NCBI GenBank assembly: GCA_013141455.1 | Contig: JABFQW010000012.1 | Coordinates: 62,001 to 126,000 of the forward strand | Source of the DNA: Bacteroidales bacterium | GTDB lineage: Bacteria > Bacteroidota > Bacteroidia > Bacteroidales > F082 | Length of the DNA: 64,000 nt | Direction of reading: 5' to 3' | Shown here: piece after piece, positions 51,110-58,974 of the stretch | Numbering within the stretch: the stretch's first letter is position 1 | Layout: every line of letters begins with the position of its first letter | The notes under the pieces: generated by a model | The model's input: the letters and a program-made list of their open reading frames with translations, nothing else | What the model was told of the DNA's origin: nothing | The model's database searches: none | Translations under genes and position numbers: made by a program

Positions 51110-52189
51110 CTACAACAGATGACGGAAGGGCAGCAACAACCACTCAAAAAACTTGTTGATCAACGGCCTTCGCTTCCAAAGTTCGTAATCAAAAGGCTCG
51201 GTGTTTTCCATGGTTGTCTGAATGTGATTTAAGACTTGTACGGCGATCTCTTTTTGATGACCAAGTATCACAACTTCGTACATATATCTGAAACTCCGGT
51301 AATCGAAATTTGGCGACCCGATACTAAAATGGGTGCTATCGATCAGCAATAATTTTGCATGTAAATTGTGCGGAAAATACATCGAAAACTGAATCCCGGC
51401 GAGGTGCAGGGCACCCATATATTTATTGCGCAGTATATCAACCAAGCCAACATCGGAACGACGTGGAATAATTACCTGCACGTTTACTCCGCGATGTACA
51501 GCATCCATCAACGCTTTTCGCAGCATATAACCGGGCAAAAAATAAGGCGTCACAACAATAATACTTTTCTTTGCTTTGCGTATCATCTGAATATAGCGGC
51601 GCATGATCCGTTGCTTGGTTATCGAAGGCATATCGCGCACGATCTCAAATTGACCATGCCTGAGCATACGAAGGTAATTGGTCTTGATCAGGACATATTT
51701 GTTGTATATTTTGTAATCGAGGTTAAAAACCTTTTTCAAAGTTAACGCGAGATCACCTTTAATCCGAAGTACCGATTCGCGCCAGTTGAGATTGTATTCG
51801 GTAAGGTTAAATGATCCTATATAAGATATCTGATCATCGATTAAGACCATTTTCCTGTGATTTCGGCGATGGCCACGGGTAAAGATGTCGGTATTGTATT
51901 TAATCTTTTCGAAAAACCGAACCTGACCTCCATGCATTTTCAGATCATCGAAGAAATTATTACTTACGCCCGAGCTTCCCCAGAAATCGATAAGTACTTT
52001 TACCTCGACACCCAATTTTGCCTTTTTAATAAGTGCATCTTTTATTCTCGTTCCAATAACATCATTTCCAATACGATAGGTTTCGATATACACATAACTT
52101 ACAGCGCTCTCGATATCATGAATCATTGCGTTGTAGTACCAGATCGGGTCGGCAAACAAATGGTATGGTTCGGTGATTTCTTTCATCAA
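51110..52189 (-). CDS. Phospholipase D / cardiolipin synthase-like protein
   Basis: The 359-residue protein has two HKD-type catalytic half-sites: GHRRNHRKMVLIDDQISYIGSFNL (first) and NLHAKLLLIDSTHFSIGSPNFDYRSF (second), each with HxK and a downstream Asn/Ser. Family members condense phospholipids to cardiolipin or cleave phosphodiesters. It lacks the N-terminal transmembrane pair of ClsA, so it resembles ClsB/YbhO-type or soluble family members; the lipid specificity is inferred. A basic Arg/Lys-rich surface (IMRRYIQMIRKAKKS) suits membrane binding. Confidence 0.88.
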   Translation of the reverse strand: MMKEITEPYHLFADPIWYYNAMIHDIESAVSYVYIETYRIGNDVIGTRIKDALIKKAKLGVEVKVLIDFWGSSGVSNNFFDDLKMHGGQVRFFEKIKYNTDIFTRGHRRNHRKMVLIDDQISYIGSFNLTEYNLNWRESVLRIKGDLALTLKKVFNLDYKIYNKYVLIKTNYLRMLRHGQFEIVRDMPSITKQRIMRRYIQMIRKAKKSIIVVTPYFLPGYMLRKALMDAVHRGVNVQVIIPRRSDVGLVDILRNKYMGALHLAGIQFSMYFPHNLHAKLLLIDSTHFSIGSPNFDYRSFRYMYEVVILGHQKEIAVQVLNHIQTTMENTEPFDYELWKRRPLINKFFEWLLLPFRHLL

Positions 52190-52242
52190 TCGGCTATGGT
52201 TTGGTTACTATGACTATTACGAGTGAAACGTGACAACCGCTT

Positions 52243-53649
52243 TCAATTAACAGGCACATTCTTACTTTTCCTAAATACAAGAATCAACATAATTGTAATT
52301 ACGATAACAATCATACTGATAAACGAATAACGATAAAGATGTATCAATTCGAGCTGGTGTTTGTTTTCGGCTTCAAGGCGATCCATTTCAGGAATAAATT
52401 CATTGACTTTATACCTGGCTTCCGCTTCCCGTGTACGCATTTCGTTCAGTTCTACAGCAAGGGTGTCTTTCGTAGAAGCATAAATTCGGAATTCTTCCAT
52501 AAATCCATTATAGTCACCCAGAGCAGCAAAGTTTTTAAGTTTCGCCTCATTCACTATATCGAAATAGTTCTTAATGCCATATTTAGTGGCCATTAATAAA
52601 CATTTTTCGAGATATCGGTTTGACTCAATAAATTTTTTAGATTTTTTGTAAGCAATCCCGATATAATAATTGGTCCGGACCTCACCTTCCTTATATCCAA
52701 TTGCCTCACTGATCCTCAATGCTTTATCGTATTTTTCGAAAGCTTCAAATAGTTGATTCCTGTCACGATACACATTACCAATGTTTGCTAAAACTACCGC
52801 CATCCCGAGCTGATTTCCCAGCAGTTCACGAATGGCCAACGAGTTTTCAAAATACTCCAGGGCTTTCACGGTATCCTTTACATCCTGATAATACAACATC
52901 CCGATATTATTATAAACGCGACCCAACTCAACAAAATCATCTTTTTGTTTAAAAATTGTTTTCGCTTCAAGCAACATATCCAGGGCCAGTTGATTTTCGT
53001 CCCATTGCCAATAAACGAGACCTATATTCATGGTCATTTTGGCATAACGCAATGTATCGTTCAGGTCTTTGTAAACGATCTGTGCCTGATGATATCCATC
53101 CATGGCTTTATTAAAATCACCTTTTGCAAAATAAATCGTCGCGATATTGGCAATTGAACCGGCAAGCTGACTTACGAGATTGTGTTCTTTTTCGAGATCT
53201 GTTGCAATCATCAAATACTCAATGGCTTTATCATATTCAGCAAGGTTTTTGTAAACAAGCCCCATTTTATTATAGGTCTCGGCGAGTTCTGCAAATCCAT
53301 CCGTTTCTTTATAAGCATTCAGCGATTTATTGTAATAATCCAATGCCAAGGCATAATCACCTGATAAAGAGGCGCTTTCGCCCATCGACAAAAGAATCTT
53401 ACCTTTCAGAGCATTGAATCCTTCGTCAGATGCAAACTGCTCAGCATCGGTTCCTGTACGAAGACTCTTCTCAAATGAAACTTTACGATAGGCTTCGGAA
53501 AGTGAAATCAGGGTTTCGATCCGCTCTCTGCCCGATTGCAAACCGACCAACTTGTTTAAACTGTCAATTTTAATCAGATCGCCATCAGCAAAACAAGTGC
53601 TGAAAAACAAAAAAGTGATGATATAGGATACAATTGTTCTCAAGTGCAA
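52243..53649 (-). CDS. Tetratricopeptide repeat membrane protein
   Basis: The 468-residue protein has a signal peptide (IVSYIITFLFFSTCFADG) and about eight TPR units in residues 75-365 (ALDYYNKSLNAYKETDGFAELAETYNKMG, ALEYFENSLAIRELLGNQLG). A short coiled coil and one transmembrane helix (YSFISMIVIVITIMLILVF) come near the C terminus. It looks like the sensor half of Bacteroidota TPR-histidine kinase or TPR-LuxR proteins but ends after the membrane helix with no output domain. The start codon is TTG at 53649. A scaffolding or sensory role is inferred. Confidence 0.85.
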   Translation of the reverse strand: MHLRTIVSYIITFLFFSTCFADGDLIKIDSLNKLVGLQSGRERIETLISLSEAYRKVSFEKSLRTGTDAEQFASDEGFNALKGKILLSMGESASLSGDYALALDYYNKSLNAYKETDGFAELAETYNKMGLVYKNLAEYDKAIEYLMIATDLEKEHNLVSQLAGSIANIATIYFAKGDFNKAMDGYHQAQIVYKDLNDTLRYAKMTMNIGLVYWQWDENQLALDMLLEAKTIFKQKDDFVELGRVYNNIGMLYYQDVKDTVKALEYFENSLAIRELLGNQLGMAVVLANIGNVYRDRNQLFEAFEKYDKALRISEAIGYKEGEVRTNYYIGIAYKKSKKFIESNRYLEKCLLMATKYGIKNYFDIVNEAKLKNFAALGDYNGFMEEFRIYASTKDTLAVELNEMRTREAEARYKVNEFIPEMDRLEAENKHQLELIHLYRYSFISMIVIVITIMLILVFRKSKNVPVN

Positions 53650-53732
53650 TATTTACAGCAATAATACAGAATCTTGAGCAAACAATTGTAAAATTGACGA
53701 ATAAAATCTGCGCTTACTTTCGTTCAGCTGTG

Positions 53733-53740
53733 TATCTTTG
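53733..53740 (+). promoter_or_regulatory. -7 box of the yicC-gmk-dehydrogenase-nadD operon
   Basis: TATCTTTG (TAnnTTTG) ends 18 bases before the yicC ATG and includes a TTG that should not be used as the start. Confidence 0.55.
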
Positions 53741-53758
53741 CTTAAAACCAAAAAAAGA

Positions 53759-54631
53759 ATGATTAAATCGATGACAGGCTTCGGTAAATCCGAATTTCAA
53801 ACCGATAACAAAAAGATAACGATTGAGATAAAAGCATTGAATAGTAAGCAGCTAGACTTATCGATGCGTTTATCAGGCGATTTGAAACCTTACGAATATG
53901 AATTAAGGAACAAAATAAGCGCGAAAGTGCAACGTGGCAAGGTGGATGTGGCCATCATGATTGAGAATTTACTCGATAAAACCAGCGCTCAGATTGATTA
54001 TGATGTCGTGAAAGCCTATCATGCCCAGTTGGAGGCCATGACGTATAAGTTGGGGATCAAAATGCCCGATGACATCATGGGATTGGTGACGCGTTTTCCC
54101 GGTATTTTCGCAACGGCTGAAGAAGTTCTGAGTGATGACCTGATTGCCATGTTGAATGAGGCAACCGGGAAAGCACTCATTGGGTTTGATACGTTCAGAA
54201 TGCAGGAAGGGCAGGTTTTGAAAAATGAAATACTCAGTCGTATCGATTTGATCATGAAACTGTTATTGCAGGTAGAACCCTTCGAATTGCAACGCAAAGA
54301 GCAAATAAAAACACGCCTGACAAAAAGCCTGAACGAATTAATGGATTCGGGCAAATTCGATGAAAACAGGTTTGAACAGGAATTGATCTATTATCTTGAG
54401 AAATTAGATATTACAGAAGAAAAGGTTCGGTTGCAGCAACACTGTGAATATTTCATCGAAACGATTGATGAAGACAATTCGGGTAAGAAACTTGGTTTTA
54501 TCAGCCAGGAAATAGGGCGAGAAATTAACACACTCGGTTCAAAAGCCAATGATGTAGCCATTCAGCGAATTGTTGTACAGATGAAAGATGAGCTCGAGAA
54601 AATTAAGGAACAATTATTTAATATCCTGTAA
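53759..54631 (+). CDS. yicC: YicC family endoribonuclease
   Basis: The 290-residue member of the YicC/YloC family begins with the signature MIKSMTGFGKSEFQ and has the DUF1732-type C terminus (LDITEEKVRLQQHCEYF, GKKLGFISQEIGREINTLGSKAND). YicC of E. coli has RNase activity; the family is usually found next to guanylate kinase, as here, with gmk starting 4 bases later. The start at 53759 is set by the family N terminus. Confidence 0.94.
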   Translation: MIKSMTGFGKSEFQTDNKKITIEIKALNSKQLDLSMRLSGDLKPYEYELRNKISAKVQRGKVDVAIMIENLLDKTSAQIDYDVVKAYHAQLEAMTYKLGIKMPDDIMGLVTRFPGIFATAEEVLSDDLIAMLNEATGKALIGFDTFRMQEGQVLKNEILSRIDLIMKLLLQVEPFELQRKEQIKTRLTKSLNELMDSGKFDENRFEQELIYYLEKLDITEEKVRLQQHCEYFIETIDEDNSGKKLGFISQEIGREINTLGSKANDVAIQRIVVQMKDELEKIKEQLFNIL

Positions 54632-54635
54632 CACA

Positions 54636-55211
54636 ATGCAACAAAAACCCGGTAAGCTTTTAATTTTTTCGGCCCCATCGGGCTCGGGCAAAACCACAAT
54701 CGTTAAACACCTCATTCAAACCATCGATGGCTTAACATTCTCCGTTTCGGCAACAAGCCGGGGCATGAGAACCGGGGAGCAGGATGGAAAGGATTATTTT
54801 TTTATCAGCAGCGACGAATTCAAAAAACGAATCGCTAACAATGAATTTCTCGAATGGGAAGAAGTTTACAGCGGATCGTACTACGGCACCTTGAAAAATG
54901 AGGTTGACAAACTTTTACAACAAGGGAAACATGTTCTTTTTGATGTGGATGTGTTGGGCGGAATAAATATTAAAAATCAATATAAAAATCAGGCACTTGC
55001 AGTTTTTGTGAAAGCACCATCCATTGAGGTACTTCGCGAGAGGCTACAAAACCGGTCAACCGATTCAGCTGAACAAATTCAAAACCGGGTAGAAAAAGCC
55101 GGATTCGAAATGACTTATGCCGATAAATTTGATTATATCCTGACTAATAACGATCTTGCAACCGCACAAAAAGAAATCACAACCATCGTACTTAATTTCA
55201 TTAACGCATGA
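54636..55211 (+). CDS. gmk: Guanylate kinase
   Basis: The 191-residue enzyme phosphorylates GMP to GDP. The P-loop is FSAPSGSGKTTIVKHL near residue 12. SATSRGMRTGEQDGKDYFFIS binds GMP, FLEWEEVYSGSYYGT and DVDVLGGINIK follow, and the lid region LRERLQNRSTDS is present. The start at 54636 gives the family N terminus; a frame from 54588 overlaps yicC. Its stop overlaps the next start (ATGA). Confidence 0.96.
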   Translation: MQQKPGKLLIFSAPSGSGKTTIVKHLIQTIDGLTFSVSATSRGMRTGEQDGKDYFFISSDEFKKRIANNEFLEWEEVYSGSYYGTLKNEVDKLLQQGKHVLFDVDVLGGINIKNQYKNQALAVFVKAPSIEVLRERLQNRSTDSAEQIQNRVEKAGFEMTYADKFDYILTNNDLATAQKEITTIVLNFINA

Positions 55212-56239
55212 CAGCACCCACTTTTCCACTTTCATACCGGGCAGTTGAACTGCAAACATACAATACAAATCCCGTGCGGGCGATGTTAGGTCTCAGGGTG
55301 GTAAACAAATCAATTACACATATCGCCAGTAATCATTTACTCATTAAAATGCAGGCCTCACCCTGCAATCCTTCAGATATCGCATTTATGCAGGGTGGTT
55401 ATAATATTCATAAAACGCTGCCCTGTGTTCCGGGTTTCGAAGGAACCGGAATAGTTGTGGCTGTAGGTGCCGGGATAAATGCAAATGATTGGGTAGGAAA
55501 ACGTATCAGCTGTTTCGCCCAGGATGACAGCGATGGAACCTGGGCCGAATATTTGATTGCCAAACCTGAACAACTTATTCCGGTTGATGACAATTTAACA
55601 ATAGATCAGGCGGCTTGTTTTTTTATCAATCCATTCACAGCCTATGCTTTGTTTGAGATAGCGCTGCGGAACAATTATCAGGCGCTGGTTATCAACGCGG
55701 CGGGTAGCAGGGTAGCCGATTTTATGCTTGCACTGGCGAAGCATCATAAGATGAAAACCCTTGGTATTGTGCGTAGGCAGCAAACAATGGAAACATTGAG
55801 GCAAAAGGGTTTTGACCACGTTTTGTTATCTGCCGAAGCGCTTTTTCCCGAAAACTTAAAAGCAGCGCTTAAACAATTTGATTCGTGTGTTGCCTATGAT
55901 GCCGTTGGTGGTGAGCAAACAGGATTAATTGCAAATTGCCTGCCCAAAAATTCGAAAATTATTGTGTATGGCGGCTTATCAGGGAATGCGGTTTCAGGCA
56001 TTAATCCGATGCAATTGATATTCAGGAAGCTTAGCATATCAGGTTTCAATTTAAATGACTGGATGAATGGCGTTGAGGATGAAAAATTCAACACAGTTAA
56101 AAATCAGCTTGCAGTGCTAATAAAATCGGGTGAAGTTCAGGTTCCAATAAGTATCCAGGTGAGTATAGATGAGATAGTTAAAGGAATGCGTACTTATCTT
56201 GGCGCCATGTCGGAAGGAAAAATGCTGATTCGTTTTTAA
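55208..56239 (+). CDS. MDR family zinc-binding-type dehydrogenase / quinone oxidoreductase
   Basis: The 343-residue medium-chain dehydrogenase/reductase has a GroES-like N-terminal domain (about 30-160, QASPCNPSDIAFMQGGY, VPGFEGTGIVVAVG). A Rossmann cofactor domain follows with VINAAGSRVADFMLALAKHH, where the usual GxGxxG is replaced by AAGSRVA. The zinc ligands of alcohol dehydrogenases are absent, so a quinone-oxidoreductase-like, NADPH-using enzyme is more likely. The substrate is unknown. It is translationally coupled to gmk (4-base overlap). Confidence 0.86.
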   Translation: MTAPTFPLSYRAVELQTYNTNPVRAMLGLRVVNKSITHIASNHLLIKMQASPCNPSDIAFMQGGYNIHKTLPCVPGFEGTGIVVAVGAGINANDWVGKRISCFAQDDSDGTWAEYLIAKPEQLIPVDDNLTIDQAACFFINPFTAYALFEIALRNNYQALVINAAGSRVADFMLALAKHHKMKTLGIVRRQQTMETLRQKGFDHVLLSAEALFPENLKAALKQFDSCVAYDAVGGEQTGLIANCLPKNSKIIVYGGLSGNAVSGINPMQLIFRKLSISGFNLNDWMNGVEDEKFNTVKNQLAVLIKSGEVQVPISIQVSIDEIVKGMRTYLGAMSEGKMLIRF

Positions 56240-56249
56240 ATCGTCGGTT

Positions 56250-56831
56250 ATGATACATGAAAAGGTAGGTTTATTTTTCGGTTCGTTCAACCCCATCCAC
56301 AACGGACACATGATGCTTGCGAATTATATGGTTGAATTTACTGATTTACAAGAGGTTTGGTTCATAGTATCACCCCAGAACCCTTTGAAGGACAAAAAAA
56401 GTTTGCTGGCTGATTTCCATCGGTTAGACCTGGTATATAAAGCCGTGGATGATTATCCGAAATTCAAGGTAAGCGATATTGAATTCAGGCTGCCCAAACC
56501 ATCCTATACCATTGATACGTTGGTTCGATTATCAGAAAAAAATCCTGATAAATCTTTTTCAGTGATTTGTGGCATGGATTCGTTGCAGTCATTTCAAAAG
56601 TGGAAGAATTATGATGTTATACTGAGAGATTATCATGTTTTGGTATATCCGCGCAAAGGCTATTCCCCCGGCCAGTTTGAGAATTACCCATCGGTTCAGC
56701 TTGTCGATGCACCCGAGATAGAGGTTTCATCGAGTTTTCTGAGGCATGCTGTGTCTGTCGGAAAAGACGTGCGGTTTTTCATTCCACCCAAAGCATACCA
56801 GTATATTGTTGATATGCATTTTTACGAATGA
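56250..56831 (+). CDS. nadD: Nicotinate-nucleotide adenylyltransferase
   Basis: The 193-residue NAD biosynthesis enzyme joins nicotinate mononucleotide and ATP. GLFFGSFNPIHNGHMMLA carries the HxGH-type nucleotide site (His-Asn-Gly-His), PQNPLKDKKSLL is the conserved substrate loop, and the ISSS-type motif is EVSSSFLRHAVSVGKDVRFFIP. It ends the yicC operon, 10 bases after the dehydrogenase, and faces a long hairpin. Confidence 0.95.
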   Translation: MIHEKVGLFFGSFNPIHNGHMMLANYMVEFTDLQEVWFIVSPQNPLKDKKSLLADFHRLDLVYKAVDDYPKFKVSDIEFRLPKPSYTIDTLVRLSEKNPDKSFSVICGMDSLQSFQKWKNYDVILRDYHVLVYPRKGYSPGQFENYPSVQLVDAPEIEVSSSFLRHAVSVGKDVRFFIPPKAYQYIVDMHFYE

Positions 56832-56839
56832 TACCCGAA

Positions 56840-56908
56840 AGTCAGGGCTTGACTTAAAGTCAGGGCTTGACTTGGAGTCAAGCCCTGACTTTAAGTCAAG
56901 CCCCGACT
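56840..56908. repeat. 33-bp hairpin built from doubled AGTCAGGGCTTGACTT units
   Basis: Left arm 56840-56872 consists of two direct copies of AGTCAGGGCTTGACT; right arm 56876-56908 is its inverted complement with one mismatch; the loop is TGG. It sits between convergent nadD and the T9SS cargo gene and could block transcription both ways, but it has no T-tract. It may instead be a mobile or expanded palindromic repeat. Confidence 0.75.
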
Positions 56909-56912
56909 AACA

Positions 56913-58823
56913 TTAACGTACAACGGTAAAGCGTTTGCTTACAGTTCCATTGGCAGTTTCGATGCGTACCACGTAAACGCCTGCTTCATAATCTTCTATA
57001 TCTAAAACTACTTTTTTAGCATTCTGAAATACTGCATCATAAACCCGTTGACCAAGCGTATTCGTCACTAAAATATAATTCATGTTTTTTGATTCAATGG
57101 TAACATTTTCAGTGGCAGGATTCGGGTAAATCATTACTGATTTTATGTCCAAATCCTCAATTCCATCTGTAATCAATACCCATACATAATTATCATTTGG
57201 ATTAATAAGCGACAAAGCAGGAATTGATTCACATTCTTGATTTAAACTATCTAAATACAAGGCTGTAACTTGATAGTAGTATGACCCACCCAACTCAACC
57301 TCCATGTCAACATAACAATAGTGGGTTGTACCAGGAATTACAGGTACATTTGTAAGCAATACGTAGTCATAGTTAATTTCATTATGACGGTATATATTAA
57401 AACCACTAATTGCGCGATTAGCTTTTGATGCATTCAAATTCGTTTTGTTTGAACTTCCTAAACCTGAAATTGCATCTGAGGTTAATCGCACCGTTTCGCC
57501 TGTTGCATTAGTAACATAAGCGCGCAGGGTCCACGTATTATCCATATTAAAGTCTGTTAAATGTTCCCAGTTTGACCCATCAAAGGAGATCAAATCACCA
57601 TTTGGTTCATTCATTCCATTTCCACATCCTGCCGGGTAATTGGCTCCGTCGTTGGTGTAAACGGCTATCCACAACTGTTTAGTGATATCGATGGCTACTG
57701 AACTGCTTAAATTTACTTCACTCCATGCTTCTACCGGTAATCCACTCAATGTCTGAGTATGTAGTAATGTGGCTGCATTGGTGCCTTCGTAAATACGCAA
57801 TTCGTTTGCTACTGAGGTACGGTTGTAAATCTTGATCTTGGTCAATGATGTTCCTTCGAAGTCTTCCAATTGTGAAGGATCAAACTTAATTGCCCACATA
57901 AAACTTGCCTCGCCTCCCACACCGTCAACATTAACACCATCGTCATAATATAACCATTCGCTAATGTAGGTACCTGAATCATCATTCCAGCAAATTTCTG
58001 CACCATAATTATATTGACTGTAATAAACATTCGTACCGATTAAAGAGGTTGGCGGATTACATTCAACAGGCTCACCCCAGATGATAAATGGAATTCCCTG
58101 CTGACCCACATCTTCAATATTATACCAATTACTCCCTGTTTTTTGCAATGAATTTCCGGTTGTATTTTCACCGACTATTGTAATCGGAACTACAGAAGGT
58201 TCTGCCGATAATGTTCCACCAAACTGAACATCAATCCAATAGGTACCAGGATCAAGTGTAATATCAGAAACTTGCGCTGTTACCTTCATAACCGGACGAA
58301 CAGTCATTCCGGGCAGCGATTCTGATACCCTGTAACATTCAGTCCATGAAGCACTTGTAAAAATATCCGTATAAGCATCACCCCAAACAACTTCACTACC
58401 ATTTTCATCCGGAACCCCATTCCATATCCTCAGATTCATCTGATTTATGGTTGGTGTAGTTGTTGAACCGGATTGATACACAAAAAAATCAAATGCGTTT
58501 ATCTTCCATCGAACCGGAATAATAAAATCATCTGCAACTCTGTGATTTTGAGTTATTCCGGCACCAAAACCCGGATAATCCATTCCAAGTGTAATGTCCT
58601 GCAAAACACTCAGGTTTGATCCACCCTGTCCGCCACCTGAATCTGTAACAAACGGGCCATTGTCGAATAAAACATCCTGATTCAATACCTGGGCTGCCCT
58701 GTTGACAGATTGTGACTTTTTGGCAAGTTGAAGCCTTTGTGCCTGAACAAAAAGTCCGGCAAATAAAAATACAACTATCAAAAACAGAGATTTTGCATAA
58801 ACAGGCGTAGATTTTGTTTTCAT
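56913..58823 (-). CDS. T9SS type A sorting domain-containing secreted protein
   Basis: The 636-residue protein has a signal peptide (AKSLFLIVVFLFAGLFVQA) and a beta-rich N-terminal region (~60-250) with DITLDPGTYWIDVQFGGTL. A ~190-residue module follows that contains SEWLYYDDGVNVDGVG, LRIYEGTNAATLLHTQTLSG and YPAGCGNGMNEPNGDL, then a fibronectin-III-like stretch (GFNIYRHNEINYDYVLL). A Por sorting domain forms the C terminus (IYPNPATENVTIES...YEAGVYVVRIETANGTVSKRFTVVR). The module is nearly identical to ones in the neighbouring giant gene. Exported by the type IX system; adhesin or protease-associated role possible but unproven. Confidence 0.86.
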   Translation of the reverse strand: MKTKSTPVYAKSLFLIVVFLFAGLFVQAQRLQLAKKSQSVNRAAQVLNQDVLFDNGPFVTDSGGGQGGSNLSVLQDITLGMDYPGFGAGITQNHRVADDFIIPVRWKINAFDFFVYQSGSTTTPTINQMNLRIWNGVPDENGSEVVWGDAYTDIFTSASWTECYRVSESLPGMTVRPVMKVTAQVSDITLDPGTYWIDVQFGGTLSAEPSVVPITIVGENTTGNSLQKTGSNWYNIEDVGQQGIPFIIWGEPVECNPPTSLIGTNVYYSQYNYGAEICWNDDSGTYISEWLYYDDGVNVDGVGGEASFMWAIKFDPSQLEDFEGTSLTKIKIYNRTSVANELRIYEGTNAATLLHTQTLSGLPVEAWSEVNLSSSVAIDITKQLWIAVYTNDGANYPAGCGNGMNEPNGDLISFDGSNWEHLTDFNMDNTWTLRAYVTNATGETVRLTSDAISGLGSSNKTNLNASKANRAISGFNIYRHNEINYDYVLLTNVPVIPGTTHYCYVDMEVELGGSYYYQVTALYLDSLNQECESIPALSLINPNDNYVWVLITDGIEDLDIKSVMIYPNPATENVTIESKNMNYILVTNTLGQRVYDAVFQNAKKVVLDIEDYEAGVYVVRIETANGTVSKRFTVVR

Positions 58824-58909
58824 CTTATTGATTGTTTATAATGAGACAGTTAACATTGATTTTACCCTTATTCTGTTTGATGTGTTTTTTAAAAAATATC
58901 AGTAAAAAC

Positions 58910-58937
58910 AAAAAGGGAGCCTTCCGGCTCCCTTTTT
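58910..58937 (-). terminator. Terminator of the giant T9SS cargo gene
   Basis: AAAAAGGGAGCC pairs with GGCTCCCTTTTT around TTCC, with T-rich sequence after it on the minus strand. It is 38 bases past the stop. Confidence 0.85.
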
Positions 58938-58974
58938 CATTGGTTGAGGTCGTAATGACCTCTATGTGTTATGC

